From Anniella stebbinsi (taxonomy: Eukaryota > Chordata > Lepidosauria > Squamata > Anniellidae), in contig JARDYH010000002.1 in assembly GCA_029215795.1 (NCBI GenBank), positions 44,128,001-44,192,000 of the forward strand: DNA of 64,000 bases, read 5' to 3'. Both the position numbers and the translations under genes were made by a program. Shown piece after piece: positions 31,751 through 43,648 of this stretch. Numbering within the stretch: position 1 is the stretch's first letter; the number at the start of each line of letters is the position of its first letter. Below the pieces are notes generated by a model. The model had not been told where the DNA came from. It did no database searches and worked only from the letters and a program-made list of their open reading frames with translations.

Positions 31751-34700
31751 GGAGGCAATCCTTTTATGCATATTTGGTTGATCTTAAGAAATTTGGAACT
31801 ATAGAATTACAGAAGCAGGTTGAAATGCTGTCATAGCTGTTTGTGCCTTTAATAGCTGCATGCCAAGCAAAAATCCACAGTATGAAGCGTTGTCCTTCAC
31901 TGTATCTGCCTGTTGAAAAAATGTTTGCTGAATTTTTGTCTCTCATGTACTTGTTAAAGACAGATGAGACCCTTCCCTGAAAAAAGTGCTGGTAACCTTT
32001 AATTTAAACCTTGACAATAATTTTCAAGGCAGTTGGCTAGCAGCATTATACCTACTTGGCATGTTAAAACATGTATCATGTCAGTTTGTGTGTTTCCCCT
32101 GCCGATCATTTCTCTTTTGAATAGGGGAATGAGACCATATGATGAAATGCAATATGGAATAGTGTTTTCTGTTTGGGCTAGGAAAAATGGTGGGGATTTT
32201 CCCAACTACATTGAGATGGAATTGTTCATTTCTCCACCTAGTGCTTAAAGACAGCCTGCCAGCTAGTCATAAATTCAGATAGTCATTCAGTGAGGGCAGC
32301 ATAACTGAAAACATTGCTGAAGTGATCAGCCTCTGCAATGGGATTATAAACGGGATTTTTAAGGTTCTTTCTGCTAAAGGAAGATTACAAAAGGGAAACA
32401 ATCTGGAAATCAGTGAAGGTTAGAGAAAAAAATGACAATTATTTCTAGAGTTGTGCCAGAGAATAAAATCTAATTGCACCTTCCCTGTAGGAAGTATTAG
32501 AATTGATCAGAAAGGACAGGGAACCGCCCCCCCCCCATTTGATTTAAAGTTGTTCAAAAACCATGGAGGGAGATAAAAGGAGAAATATAAAGGAGATGTT
32601 GCCTAGGAATACCTTTTCTAACTAGAAAGAACTGACTACCCTCCCAGTCTGAGCCTATTAGTAACGTATTGATTTTTCAAGTCACACAAAATGCAACGTT
32701 AGCCGTCGTCCCTAAGCAAAGTTCCAAAATCCATATTAATGTAGTCCCTTACAAGCAAATGATCACAAAAAAGGTGCAGTCTTTTCCGATCTCCAGATCA
32801 CTTCTCTTCATCAGGGACGATGTTACAAAAAGCTGGTTGGGGGAAACAGAGACAGAAAATAACCCCCTGACGATGTTGAAGTCATGGTGTCAGTATGATC
32901 ACTATCTTGAGATGGAATGTGGGAGGAAACATCTGCAGGCATCCAGTAAGCCTCTAGTGGGTGATGTGATGGTTTCAGATTTCACCTGGAGCTACCCCTA
33001 AGGCTGCTGGAAAAAAGGAAGGCAAATTAATTTGATCTTCCATCTTTGGGGGGAAATGTAATCTTTTCATTAATATGGATTTTTGGGAAACTGATTTTTG
33101 CAATTCTAGGAGAAAGGAAGAATAATACTGAAATAGGCCAATGTGTTTGCTAAAATGAAAAATATATATCTTGGGGTGAGATAGAGAAACCAAAACCAAA
33201 ACTAACATGGAAAAAAGGAAGCCAGCATATAGGTTGTACAATAATGTATTAAAATAGGCATTCAATATTTTTCTTGCTTGTGTGCAAGAAATGCAGCGGG
33301 AGAAACATGCCACATCACTTTATATCTATACCAAGAAGAGGTTCACCTGTTTAATTTAATAGCAATCTTATGAGTTGAAATTGAGCAGGTGAAGCTTTTT
33401 TTCCCCTGGCCTGGAGATAAAGTGATACAAAAAGTTTCATTTGCTACTTTTCTGCATCTGAGGCTCTGATTTCGGTAAGACTCCAAAGGATCTCTCCAAG
33501 GTGCTGAACCTATTTTTGGGATGAAGTCAAGCACCTTGAAGAGATCCTTTGGAATGGATTCACAGACCCACCAATATCGGAGCCACCAGACTCCACTGCA
33601 TAGGGGCAGACTCTGTAGAACATTGGCCACCTTAGTACCAACTACCTATGCTGGTTACCAGGTTTTTTTGGGGAGTGTGTGATCTTGGGCAATGGGCTCT
33701 GAGTGGGCTCTCTGTCTTGAGTGTACTCACCCTCCATGTCACTGATACCACCACCCACTCATTTACATCTTCCTCTGGTACCAATTTGCACCATCTTCCA
33801 GAGGGAGAGGAGGAGGCACGTGGGAGATTACTGCTCCTTCTCCTCACTCCTCTCCCTGCTCATTTGCTTGGAGAGGCAGCCACGGTAAGGAGAAGAGCAG
33901 CAGGGCAGGATGGGCAGTGAGCCCTCTATTGGGGCATGGGCCTCAGCAGGGGCCTGATGATGCCGAACCCTGACACCAGCCCCACCAATCACAACGATGA
34001 AAGATCATTAAGCAGACACAAAATTGTTGTGCATATAAACCACTACCTTCACAGATGTGTCAGTGCAGATGACACAAAATAGAAAACCTTCTTTAAAACT
34101 AAACAGGCAAATTCAAAAGTATGAATGAAAACCCCAGGGTCTCTGGGCAGGGGTAGGAGCTTTACATATTTCTGAAGTGCTTATATTTGAAATATGGGGA
34201 TTCTTATTTGAAGTATCCTGTTGGAACATATTCTAAGCCTCTTGTTATTCACTGACATTCCATAGATGGGTCGGTAAAACCAATTCTGATATGTACTATG
34301 TGTTAAGTTTATAAAAATGCAAGATAGAAGACTTTCTAGGAATGATAAAGCCACAAGGGATCTCAGAACTGACTATGATCCTTGCACTGCAGCAGCAGCA
34401 TTGATTTTCTGAGGGGAATTCTTGCAAGAAGAAGAAAGAAATAGGTATGTTAGAAAAATGGCTCAGAGCACAGGTCTCTTTGATTTTTATGGCCCTCTTC
34501 CAGCAGGAATGAATAATACACCTCAAAACTATGGCACTGAATTCTGTAAGAGAGGGCAATGCTCACACTAAAACTGTTTCAATGTCAACTGTGGAAATAA
34601 AAAAGCTTTTACATAAATATTGTGTCTCTGGGGAGAAGACCTTCTAAACAAATTCTATAAGATTTTCATTATTACAGCAATAATACAAGATTTTAGAGGA

Positions 34701-35084
34701 TGTTATTTCAATTTGATGATTGTGCTATTTTCACAATGTTTCATATTTCTGAAGAGCAGGAAATTGTATCCTTATCTGATATTCAAATATTATAATAGTT
34801 ATATTCAATTGAGATGTGGTATATACATATTACTAATAAATAAAATATATAAATATCTATTCTTAAGTAGTGGTAAGACAAGTCCTGTCTCCCCAACTAT
34901 CCCCAGTTTGCATTGTTTTGGCTCAGAAATAAGCAAAATGACTTCCCATAAAGGAAAGAAAACAGCTTGGCTTATTTCCAAGCCAAACAAAATTCACCAA
35001 CCCCTGGAGCCTGAAAAATCCCTGCTCCCATCTACTCAGCCACCCTCTCCCTGAATCTTCCAAAGCCCACTTGTCACAAAGCCT
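31751..35084. other. Non-coding DNA, no gene seen
   Basis: No supported gene or clear repeat apart from the hairpin at 33483-33552. Short frames (32669-33001, 34620-35054) have no recognisable domain. Confidence 0.5.
33483..33552. repeat. 70-nt hairpin with 23-bp stem
   Basis: The left arm 33483-33505 (CCAAAGGATCTCTCC...) and the right arm 33530-33552 (...GAGATCCTTTGG) pair at 22 of 23 positions around a 24-nt loop. The size and shape resemble a microRNA precursor, but they also fit a foldback repeat remnant. No conserved microRNA is recognised. Confidence 0.6.
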
Positions 35085-35756
35085 ACTTGTCACAATACAC
35101 AATGTGTATTGTTGATAAGAATTCATTGTATATCATAGGAGTGCTATTAACTAGCAGGTAATTATTAATAGAGTGATTAACTATGTATGCTATAAGCTAG
35201 CTTTAAATACAAAAATGTGTTCTTAGAACTGGGACAAAAAGCTGGCCGTGGGTTGGTTAATTCTTAGAAGTAAAAAGCTACTACCTCATGCAGGGGTGCT
35301 TCTAAAGTCACAGTAAATTTGGCTATATTGAGTGGCAATCCTCTTAGGGTTAGATGCTAAAGCTAGGTACAAGAGTAAGATCAGGTCTGAAGCTTTGGTT
35401 GAGATAATCAACACAAAAGTTATAAAAAGTAAGATTTTGACATGATTGATGAGAGAGTTCCTAGGAGAACAAGAAGCCTGCCTACCAAACCTGATTACCT
35501 AAGCTCTGCCAACCATACCTGCTAGATAAGTTACTATAAAATTGTACTGATATCTGCTTTGTTGTTTGAGAGGGATATAATTTTAATTTTTCTAAGAAAT
35601 ATGCTAGCCACAAATATCTATTATAATTGCCACTGTTATGCTTCTAATCATCCAAATTGCATTGCATCTGGTAATGTGTTTTGCTTGTTTTATCATTGGA
35701 AAGTTTGTTTAGTACTGTTTGGGTGAATATCTATCTATCATCTATCTCTATCTATC

Positions 35757-35804
<48 letters not shown>

Positions 35805-35876
35805 CTCATCTTTGTTTCAAGGACCACAACCAGTATCAAATAATTCTTGAAGTCCAGAATGCTCAACTGAGATTTA
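35085..35876. repeat. Old interspersed repeat, copy 1 (left part)
   Basis: GTGTATTGTTGATAAGAATT near 35103 and later blocks (GATTACCTAAGCTCTG, ATATGCTAGCCACAA, GTGTTTTGCTTGTTTTA) recur in the same order and orientation at 45955-46583. The two copies are clearly homologous but diverged by many substitutions and indels. The family is unknown. The repeat is interrupted by the element at 35877-36575 and resumes to about 36760. Confidence 0.7.
35730..35804. repeat. (TATC)n microsatellite
   Basis: About 17 tandem CTAT/ATCT tetranucleotides with early interruptions. It lies within copy 1 of the old repeat and is absent from copy 2, so it expanded after duplication. Confidence 0.92.
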
Positions 35877-36575
35877 GAGCTCCATCACACCTACTTTTTT
35901 TTCCTGGTATGCATCCACGGTTTCCACCTCCATTTCATTAGCGTGTCAAGCACTGGTCACTTTCACATGCATTCACTGTTGCGTTATTTCACCTTGTTTA
36001 CCTTTTGACCTGCGTCAGCTCAAGTGATACTGTGCTCGCCCCACCCCACCCCACACCTTTTCCTTCCCCCTATAGTTCATTGTTTTTTTTGGTTGATGGA
36101 CATCGGGTGCCTCCGCCCACTCGCTCTGGTTTTGTTATCTACTGTTTTAACAATTTAGTATTTGATCAATTAGGTGCTGTTTCTGCCTGTTGAGGGGGAG
36201 AAATAGCATTGAGATAGCAATGAGAGTGAGGTTGGAGCAGCGGAAGTCCACTCAAGTGACTAGATACAAGCCCATTCATTTGAGCAACCCAGCACATCTT
36301 CTTTTGTCAGCAAGTCCACTCTTCAACGAACACGCCTCCAGAAAAGCGGGTCATTCTGACATAGTGCGAGGATGGCAATACATGGGGATGGAAGAGTGGT
36401 TTGATCCCACATGGAGAAAAAATGCCACACTTTCCCTGCCCTAGAAAAACATGGGAAATGGAGGGGAAGAGGCAAGACAACCACAGGAGAAGGGCAACAT
36501 CATATGAGTGTTGCAGGGCAAAATGGTAAACAAGGCAGGACAAAGGTGCGATAAAACGCTGGTGGGATGGAGCTC
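35877..36575. mobile_element. Non-autonomous DNA transposon with 3-bp TTA duplication (Harbinger-like)
   Basis: The ends are GAGCTCCATCACACC and, inverted on the right, GAGCTCCATCCCACC, flanked by TTA on both sides (35874-35876 and 36576-36578), as in PIF/Harbinger insertions. The 699-bp interior is non-coding. A solo right-end-like sequence at 19640-19660 suggests other copies. It is absent from copy 2 of the surrounding repeat (about 47940-47975), which supports its being a discrete insertion. Confidence 0.7.
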
Positions 36576-36578
36576 TTA

Positions 36579-36760
36579 CACATCTGTTGCTGATTGGGGT
36601 TTGCCCATACAGTTGCTGTTTTCTCTCAAGGACCAGATCTACACCAAGAAGGATATAACACTTTGAAAGCAGTTTGAAAGTGGCATATGGAATGTACCAA
36701 GGTGAATCACAGTCACACCTGTTCAGGTAAGAGAAACAAACTAGTCAGATGGAGTGGGAA
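36579..36760. repeat. Old interspersed repeat, copy 1 (right part)
   Basis: GATTGGGGTTTGCCCATACA and GAGAAACAAACTAGTCAGAT parallel GAGTGGGGTTTGTCCATTAA and GGGAAACAAGCTAGTCGGTA at 47990-48080. This continues the repeat interrupted at 35877. Confidence 0.6.
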
Positions 36761-38115
36761 TGGGTCTCCCATCTCACACTCCCACCTTATTGAGGGCTTG
36801 CATGGCCTGTGGTGGCTTTCTGGTGGTGACCACAGCAAGCTCCAAGGAAAGGGAAGGGAGGGATATCTCTCCCCTTTGTGAGACAGGAGCAGGGGCAGAG
36901 AAGCGATGGTTGGGAACCGTGATTTCCCCCCATCTGATGGAGCTGTTAGTGTATATATCAGTCATGATGAGGTTGCAGATCTCTGTTTTAAGAGAAACCA
37001 CTTTTTGTTTTAAATGCCTTCCTGAGATAAACTGAAAGTATCCATTTCCTTTTTAGTCCAATGCAATCTTACCTTCTAATAAGAAAAGTTTATATGGTGG
37101 AACTGGAACAACCAGGGTTGTATGGCTGAATTTGTAACAGAACTGAATATTTCATCTGGAATGAGAGAAATAGTCATGACTTAGCAAAAAGTAATTCTTC
37201 TTTTAATTTTAAGACATGCTGAAAATTAGCCCTGGCAAAATGCAGCTGAACGAAATGTATCTTGGTCATACAAATGTAAGAGAAGGCTGGTCTTCCATCA
37301 TAACAGCCACTGACATTTCGCTGTTCACTATTTCCATCATGATTTTAATGCTACCTGGCTGCTCAGGACCCAGAACATTCTAAACAGCAGGATGAGTCAG
37401 TATGAAACTTAACAGAACTTTTATGAAGAGGCCCATTGGCTTATGAATAATGCTGTTGCGTAAGTCATCTCATGCTCTTGGAATTTTAAGCTCTGAATCC
37501 TCTTGCGAACAATTTAAAGCATTGGAACGTGCCATTTCCAGACCTCAAGTACAGAAATAGGTTTCACACCATTTAGTTTCATTATCTAGATATTTGCTTC
37601 CCATAGGCTTTTTTGTGTGTGTGAATTTCTGTGCGTGGGGGAAGTCTTCAAGTGAATTGAAGAGCTTTTTTACTGCTCTTTACTAATTGGTAGCCAGGGC
37701 TATTTTTCCTCTTACATAGAAGTAACTGCTTATGAAGATTTTGTAATCAGGTAAACATCTAGAAAAGATAAATCAACTTGAAAGGTTGCTCACTTTTCTA
37801 GGATGCATTAATACTCTTTTACACTTTCCTTTCCACAATGACTGGGGAATGGCAGAGTCAAAATCCTTTGGACCAAATAGAGCAATGTTGACATTAAAAG
37901 ATTAGGGCAGCTTTAATCATAATTAATTAATGTAACCTGGAGCCTATTGATAAATTTAGGGGAAAATTATTTTTTTCCTCCTTATCGGCATTAAGGTTTA
38001 TCTACTCTTTGCTATCCTGACTTTGAATAATTTATTTTTTGAATCCCATGTGTTTCCGAATACCTGCACCTTTTCCATTCATATCAATGGAGAATTCTTT
38101 GGACTCTATAGATTT
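36761..38115. other. Non-coding DNA, no gene seen
   Basis: No gene or clear repeat is supported; it is the AT-rich flank of the Harbinger insertion. Confidence 0.5.
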
Positions 38116-38118
38116 AAT

Positions 38119-38142
38119 GGCTCAATTCGGACGACACGTTAA
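38119..38142 (+). repeat. Harbinger left terminal inverted repeat
   Basis: It begins GGCTCAATTCGGACGACACG and ends TTAA. It is an exact inverse of 44448-44471. A near-inverse copy at 38183-38205 (ACGTGTCGTCCGAATTCAGC) and a diverged one at 38303-38325 form subterminal repeats, so the first 87 bases could fold as a hairpin. Confidence 0.92.
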
Positions 38143-39087
38143 GCAACGGTTGTTAAGTTAAACAACCATCAGTGGGTTAACCTAACGTGTCGTCCGAATT
38201 CAGCCACACAACGGTTAACCAACCCACAGTTGTTTAAGTTGCAGTTTTAAACAACGGAGTTAAACAACTTGCTTGCGAGTTGTTTAAAAGTTAGTCAATT
38301 GACTAACGTGTTGTCTGAATTCAGCTGCTTGAGGTGCGTGGGTTAAACAACTGAGGTGAGTACATTAACACAAAAGACCATAGAGGAGAGCGGCAAGAGC
38401 AGCAGAAAGCGAACGGGAGCTCAGGCGTGGATGAAACGGAGCGCTGGTTTCGCCGCCATAGCAACCGGGATGCCTGCCTCTCCCACCAGGCAGCCAGCAT
38501 GGAGCTCAAAAAGAAGCCAGCTCCTGCAAGCACTCACGCAGCGTGCCCAGTCAGCCACCCAAATGGACAGGGAAGCGCACCAGAATGGAGCCAAGGCAAA
38601 GGGGGGGAGGGGGAGACGGAACAAGCAACAACCCCAGGCGCCCAGGAACAAGGGGTAGCCCCCCCCAACAGGGGGAACAACACCTCATCCAGAGTAGACC
38701 CCCACCACAACGCCACCCCCACCCTCGCATCACCCAGAAGGACGAGAGCAGGGGAAGCAGCGTCCAGATAGCTCCCCCCCATTCGTCCAACACGGCTGGA
38801 CAGCGAGCATAGGCAAAGCCTATCCTCAAGATGCCTAGGCAATTGATGCCCGTGGGCTACAGGCAGCCACCTGCGGATGTTGTGGAAAACCAACGAAGGC
38901 ATGCACAACAATCCCAAGGACACGAAGAGGCCCCGGCCACCAAAGACAACAACGCCTATGCACAGGGCACATTCACAGCAAGCACTAGAGCCCACCAGCA
39001 CCCACCGACACACATCCACACAGGACTGGGAAAGGCAGCCCAAGGCACAGACCACCCTCACCACCGAACCACACACCCATTGGCAAC

Positions 39088-41368
39088 ATGGAGCCAGAGG
39101 GAGAGGGGCCAAGGGACAATCCGGCCGAGGACACTGGCTCACAATCCCCTGAAGAGGGGAGCAGCCAGGACCCCCAGGAAAGATGCAGAGTGCTGCGCTG
39201 GTCCGAGGAGGAGATCGGCCACTTCATAGAGCTCTGGGGGAGCCTGGAAGTCAGGAGGATCATGGCCACTGCCAGGCACGATAAGCTCTACCCATGGCTA
39301 GCCGAGAAAATGCAGGAACGGGGATATGACCACAATGGAAAGCAATGCAAGGACAAGCTCCATGGACTCAAGAGGAAGTTCAAGGAGGTCGTCACTCACA
39401 ATAAAAGAACCGGCGCCCAGCCATGCTGTTGGAGCGTCATGACGTCGTCCTGGGGCACACGGCGGGCAGCGGGGTCGCAACCAACGAGCCTCCACACACG
39501 CGTCAACGAGCACGGCTGCACCAAGGGGCGCAATGGGAAGAGGGCCCCACCGCACAGAAACAGGAGCCCCCGGCAAGGCCGGTCGACCCACGGCCAACAC
39601 TCCCCGCCAAGGCAGCCCCAAAACCATCATCCGCTCCCCCTGCCAAGGCAGCCCCGAAACCATCATCCGCTCCTCCTGCCAAGGCAGCCCCGAAACCATC
39701 ATCCGCTCCTCCTGCCAAGGCAGCCCCGAAACCATCATCCGCTTCTCCTGCCAAGGCCGCCCCAAAAGCAGCATCCGCTCCTCTTGCCAAGAAAGCTGCA
39801 AGGGCAGCATCCGCTCCTCCTGCCAAGAAAGCTGCGAGGGCAACAGCTGAAGCATGTCTGCCAAGGCAAGGCCGATGAGCCAGCCCGCAGCATCCCAAAC
39901 TCCATCGGTGCTTGCGAGGCCGCCACCCGTGCCGCCCAGGACAGCCACCGCCTCAAGGAGCATCACCCCCACGCCAGCCTCCTCCAGCAGCAGCAGCCCC
40001 ACGGCCTTCCTACGCCTCATCTGTGTGGACATGCAGGTAGAGGACCCCGTACCTACCCCCCTGGTGCCAGAGACCCAGCAGGGAGAGGAAGAGCCAGGGC
40101 TGTCTCGTACGCAGGACACTCTCGCGAAGGGGAGCGTGACTGCCACCGTAGGGCGAGTGGCATGGCCAGTGCCAGTACCACGCATGCGGCTAGGGTCCTT
40201 GAAACACGCAACTATGATGCAGGGAATACCGCATGGGATCCTGGATGTCGTGATGGAGACGGGGCCTGTGTCCCAGGAGGAACAGGACGAAATGGAACTG
40301 CTTGTGGAACAACAGGTGGGCGATGTGCTCGAGCCTGAACTGTCACCGTCCCAGGAAGAGCTGCTGCATATTGATACGCAGGCCTCCGACGAAACGTACG
40401 TGGAGATGGAGGCGATGGAGGCGGAGGCGCCATCGGAAGTGGAGCTCGAGGCCGGGGAGGCTGTGCTGGAGTGGGAGATCGAGGGGTCCCCACAGCCGGA
40501 GGACGAGCCGATGGAGGGAAGGGCCCCCCTAGAGGAGGAGCCGCCACCACCGCATGTAGGCGAGCACGGTGAGGTTGAGGCCGAAGAAGCCTGTCCCCTG
40601 ACCAACGCACAGAGGTGTGTCCGGATGCGCAACAGGCGCAGGGCAGACTGGCTGCAGGTGGCGAGGGAGTTGGTGTCTGTCACGGAGACAACTGGGGAGC
40701 ACATCCACAACCTGTTCACACGCATGGTGGCCGAGGAGGAGGCCAGGTGCACCAAGGGGCGCGTCCTCACCATGTGGGCCACGCGCACAGCCGCACAAGT
40801 CGTGGGGGAATGCGCCCAAGCCACACGGGAGGAGGGGAGGGATGTGCGAATAGGTCTGGAGCGCCATGTCACCGGCATGACCGAGGCCATGGCCGCCACC
40901 AATGCCATCATTGACCGAGGCATGCAGGAGCGCACGGCAGCCATCAACCGCCAAACCGAGGTGCTCAGGGAGCTCGCCCAATCCTTCCGTGGAGCCTACC
41001 ATGGGCCCCCGCAGCCTGCACCCTACATGGTGCCATCTGGATACATGGCACTGCCGCAGCAACAACAGTACATGCCCCCACCGATGGCCGCACCGTATCA
41101 GGACCCACGGTCGGCGGCGTCAGCAGCAGGTGCCTCAGGGAAGGCAGGGGGGGCGGCCAGAGGGCAGGTGCACCGGAGCATAGGCGGCCGCCCAAAGAGG
41201 GGCTGCACCATCCCACCTGACACCGACGAAGAGGGAGAGGAGGAGGGGGCGAGGAGGCAGAGGAGGAGGAGGAGGAGGAGGAGGGGGTGGAAAGGCCCAC
41301 TCAGGACGACATGGCCTAAGGCGAGGTCGTCCTACAAGCCCCTAGACCCATCCCCCATAGAACCATAG
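39088..41368 (+). pseudogene. Harbinger Myb/SANT-like DNA-binding protein, frameshifted
   Basis: The N-terminus has a trihelix-type Myb/SANT domain at residues ~36-100: LRWSEEEIGHFIELWG, then LYPWLAEKMQERGY and QCKDKLHGLKRKF, with the spaced tryptophans and QCK...L..KF core of Harbinger Myb-like proteins. In that family it binds the TIRs and helps the transposase enter the nucleus. Coding continues in a second frame from about 39423 (ERHDVVLG, then seven 12-residue Pro/Ala/Lys repeats). A third frame follows from about 39854 (Gln/Pro/Ser-rich, an acidic stretch, then a helical TNAQRCVRMRNRRRADWLQ region and an Arg-rich tail ending at 41368). Each switch equals loss of one base or gain of two; introns are a less likely reason. 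The ATG at 39088 gives the longest frame before the domain. Confidence 0.72.
39603..39850 (+). repeat. 36-bp coding tandem repeat (about 7 units)
   Basis: Units start CCTGCCAAGGCAGCCCCGAA and encode PAKAAPKPSSAP. Three inner units are almost identical and the last two change to AKKAARAAS-type. It resembles linker-histone-like basic tails. It lies in the second frame of the Myb-like gene, and unit number is probably unstable. Confidence 0.85.
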
Positions 41369-41750
41369 GGATGTGCAGTTGTATACTCTCCCGCACCCCT
41401 ATACGCGATAGGGCCCCGTTAGATACGCGACCCTCTGGCTGCTGCCTCCCTCAGCCCGGTCTAGACGCTCAAGGCTATGTCCATCAGCATCCCAATGCAA
41501 CAATGTTGCACGCGCAGGATGCCTCTCGTTCCTGGCCCTATCTCCCCTCATTGCAGCCAGAACCAGGCATGATGGCAACACCCTACAGGTCCAACGGGCA
41601 CCAAGCAGGGCGCATTATCCGACGCTGAAGGGTCCTTCGGCGCGGAGGTTGGTAACTGGGCTGTTGGGTGGTATGCAGTGGTGTTAGTGTGGCCTCCGTG
41701 TCACTGATGGCTCTCCCCCTCTTCTCCCCCCTTCTATTCTCGCCTCCCAG

Positions 41751-41914
41751 GGAAACTGCGCTCACTCCGCCGTGCCATCCGTAGAAGGCGGAGGGCCCAA
41801 AAGGCACGCCGTCTCCACGCTCTGGAGGTGGCCCTGGGAGAAATAATACATCGCATTCAACATCTGGAACGAAGCGTCCGGCGCCATCGCCGTCCGAACC
41901 ACGGCCAGCCGTAG
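41751..41914 (+). CDS. Possible additional Harbinger exon (basic coiled coil)
   Basis: A strong polypyrimidine tract and CTCCCAG acceptor end at 41750. The frame that follows (GKLRSLRRAIRRRRRAQKAR, then LHALEVALGEIIHRIQHLE, then a stop at 41912-41914) is short but looks like a basic region followed by an amphipathic helix, with heptad-spaced Leu/Ile. It may be a final exon of the Myb-like gene by alternative splicing, or a leader exon for the downstream gene. No matching donor was established, so the gene structure is an inference. Confidence 0.35.
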
Positions 41915-42093
41915 GGTATTTGGCAGCTTGGAGGCTCGCGCCCATCCCCCCTAGTTGCAGCGTAGTAATGGGCCGCTCTGCCGATTCCCCATCATGCGCC
42001 CCACTCCGACCGCTTCCTGTCACTCCCATCAGCCTTGCAGGTGCGCTATAGCCTAAACAAATCCTCCTGCCCTCCCATTCCCACGCTAACGAT

Positions 42094-43648
42094 GTGGACG
42101 GCCCCATGCTCCACCTCAGGCCCCACCTCTCTCCACCCTCCTGCTATGCCTCGCCCACCGCTCCTCCCGTCCTGGCTGCCCCCTCTCCGGCCCACCCGGC
42201 ATTTGCAAGAATTTCCCGGAGGGAGCTCGCGACTGCCTGCTTGCAGGGGGCGATCCAGGCGGCCACGCAAAACCACGGCGATGCCAATGAGGAGGACCTA
42301 TTCTGTGCCCGCCTATGCTGGCTAGGTGGGTCCATGCCCGCGAAGCCAGTGTTCAGGGCGGAGACCTTCCGCTGGCTGCTCGGGGCGACGGAGGCTGTGC
42401 CTTGTCTCCGGGCCACTGTCCTGCCACTGGTTCATCCCCGTGCCGCCTCCACATGGCTGGTGGGGACGTTGGCCGAAGGCGCGGCTGAGGGAGCCTTGCA
42501 CCGCGCCCCTCCCCTCTCGACGTCGGCCGAGCTTCTTGCCGAGCGTGAACGCGTGCGCTGCTGGGTGCTCCCTCGGACGGACGCCGTGTGGAATCAGATG
42601 CAGGACTTGGAGGATTGGGATGACGAGCACTTCCGTGGGAGCTTCCGCATGTCTCACGCAACGTTCGAGGTGTTGGTGGCCGAGGTGACCCCTGTCCTAC
42701 AGCGGGAGTGTACTAATATGCGCAGATGTATTCTGGTCTCCCGTTGCCTCGGCCTCACACTGTACAAGCTGGCGTTCAACGTGGGCCACTTGCCCCTGTC
42801 AACCACCTTTGGGGTGGGCGTGTCTACTGCGTGTGAAATCTTCCGTGAGACGGTGAGCATGCTGAATGAGCTGTTCCTGGCTGACATCATCCGGGTGGGG
42901 GACGAGAAGGAGAACATGCGTGGCTTCCTTGCCCTGGGCTTCCCACGGGCGGTGGGGGCGATGGACTCGACCCACATGCACATCCTGGCCCCACCCACCC
43001 ATGGCGAGGAGTACTTCAACCGCAAGCATTTCTACAGCATGGTTCTGCAGGCGGTTGTGGATGCCAAGGGCCTCTTCCTGGACATGTATGCGGGCGTGTC
43101 TGGGCGGAGCCATGACACAGCTGTCTTCTGGAACTCCCCCCGGCTGCCAAGCTGACATCGGGGCGCTTCCTGAAGTCTGGTCCCGCTTCCATGTGTGGCC
43201 GTGAGGTGGGTCCGCTCCTCCTAGCTGACCAGGCGTTCGCCCTGCAGCCGTGGCTGATGGCCCCATACCCAACGTGCAGCGTAAATACAACTACTACCAT
43301 TGCCGTGCCCGCCTGCCCATGGAGCGTGCCTTTGGGCATCTGAAGGAGCGCTGGCGCTCCCTGTTCAGCTTGTTGGACTTGCAGGCCGACATCATTCCAG
43401 ACGTGATGGTGAGCTGCTGCATCCTGCACAACATCTGCGAGTCCCGTGGGGACGTGTTACTGGCCAAGCACCCCGACCTCCCTCGGGAGGGCGAGGACGC
43501 CGACGCCATCACTGTGGATGGGCGTGACATCGAGCCTTTGCCGGGGCCAGAGAACCCCGTTGGGGAGCATCATGCTCGTGTGGAGGCATCCTGGGTGCGT
43601 GAGAGCATCAGTGCCTGGATCTGGCTGCGCTACCCCGACCCCGTGTGA
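42094..43648 (+). pseudogene. HARBI1-like DDE transposase, frameshifted
   Basis: This is the cut-and-paste transposase of the Harbinger element. The first frame (42094-43155, 353 residues) has the WDDEHFRGSFRMSHATFEVL block, a helix-turn-helix-like region (LPLSTTFGVGVSTACEIF, residues ~230-250) and the first catalytic Asp at residue 291 in AMDSTHMHI, followed by YFNRKHFYSMVLQAVVD. The second Asp sits in a different frame (LLLADQAF, codon 43227-43229). The catalytic Glu lies in a third frame (PMERAFGHLKERW, codon 43322-43324), which ends at 43648 after CCILHNIC. Two apparent one-base losses (or two-base gains), near a C-run at 43134-43141 and near 43262, separate the catalytic residues. The triad is otherwise intact. 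The exact start is uncertain; an upstream exon is possible. Sequencing error in GC-rich homopolymers could explain the breaks. Confidence 0.85.

Noticed and set aside
32669..33001. 110-residue plus-strand open frame
   Set aside because: No resemblance to any family and AT-rich, non-coding context.
33630..33970. GC-richer patch suspected as an exon
   Set aside because: No conserved frame with good splice sites at both ends; frames on both strands are equally open.
39603..39850. Direct repeats that could suggest a CRISPR array
   Set aside because: Contiguous 36-bp units with no unique spacers, in frame, in a eukaryotic transposon.
39298..40947. 549-residue minus-strand open frame across the Harbinger Myb-like gene
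   Set aside because: Antisense to the coding strand; Ser/Arg/Cys-rich, with repeats mirroring the 36-bp array; no domain. It is open because of GC-rich codons on the other strand.
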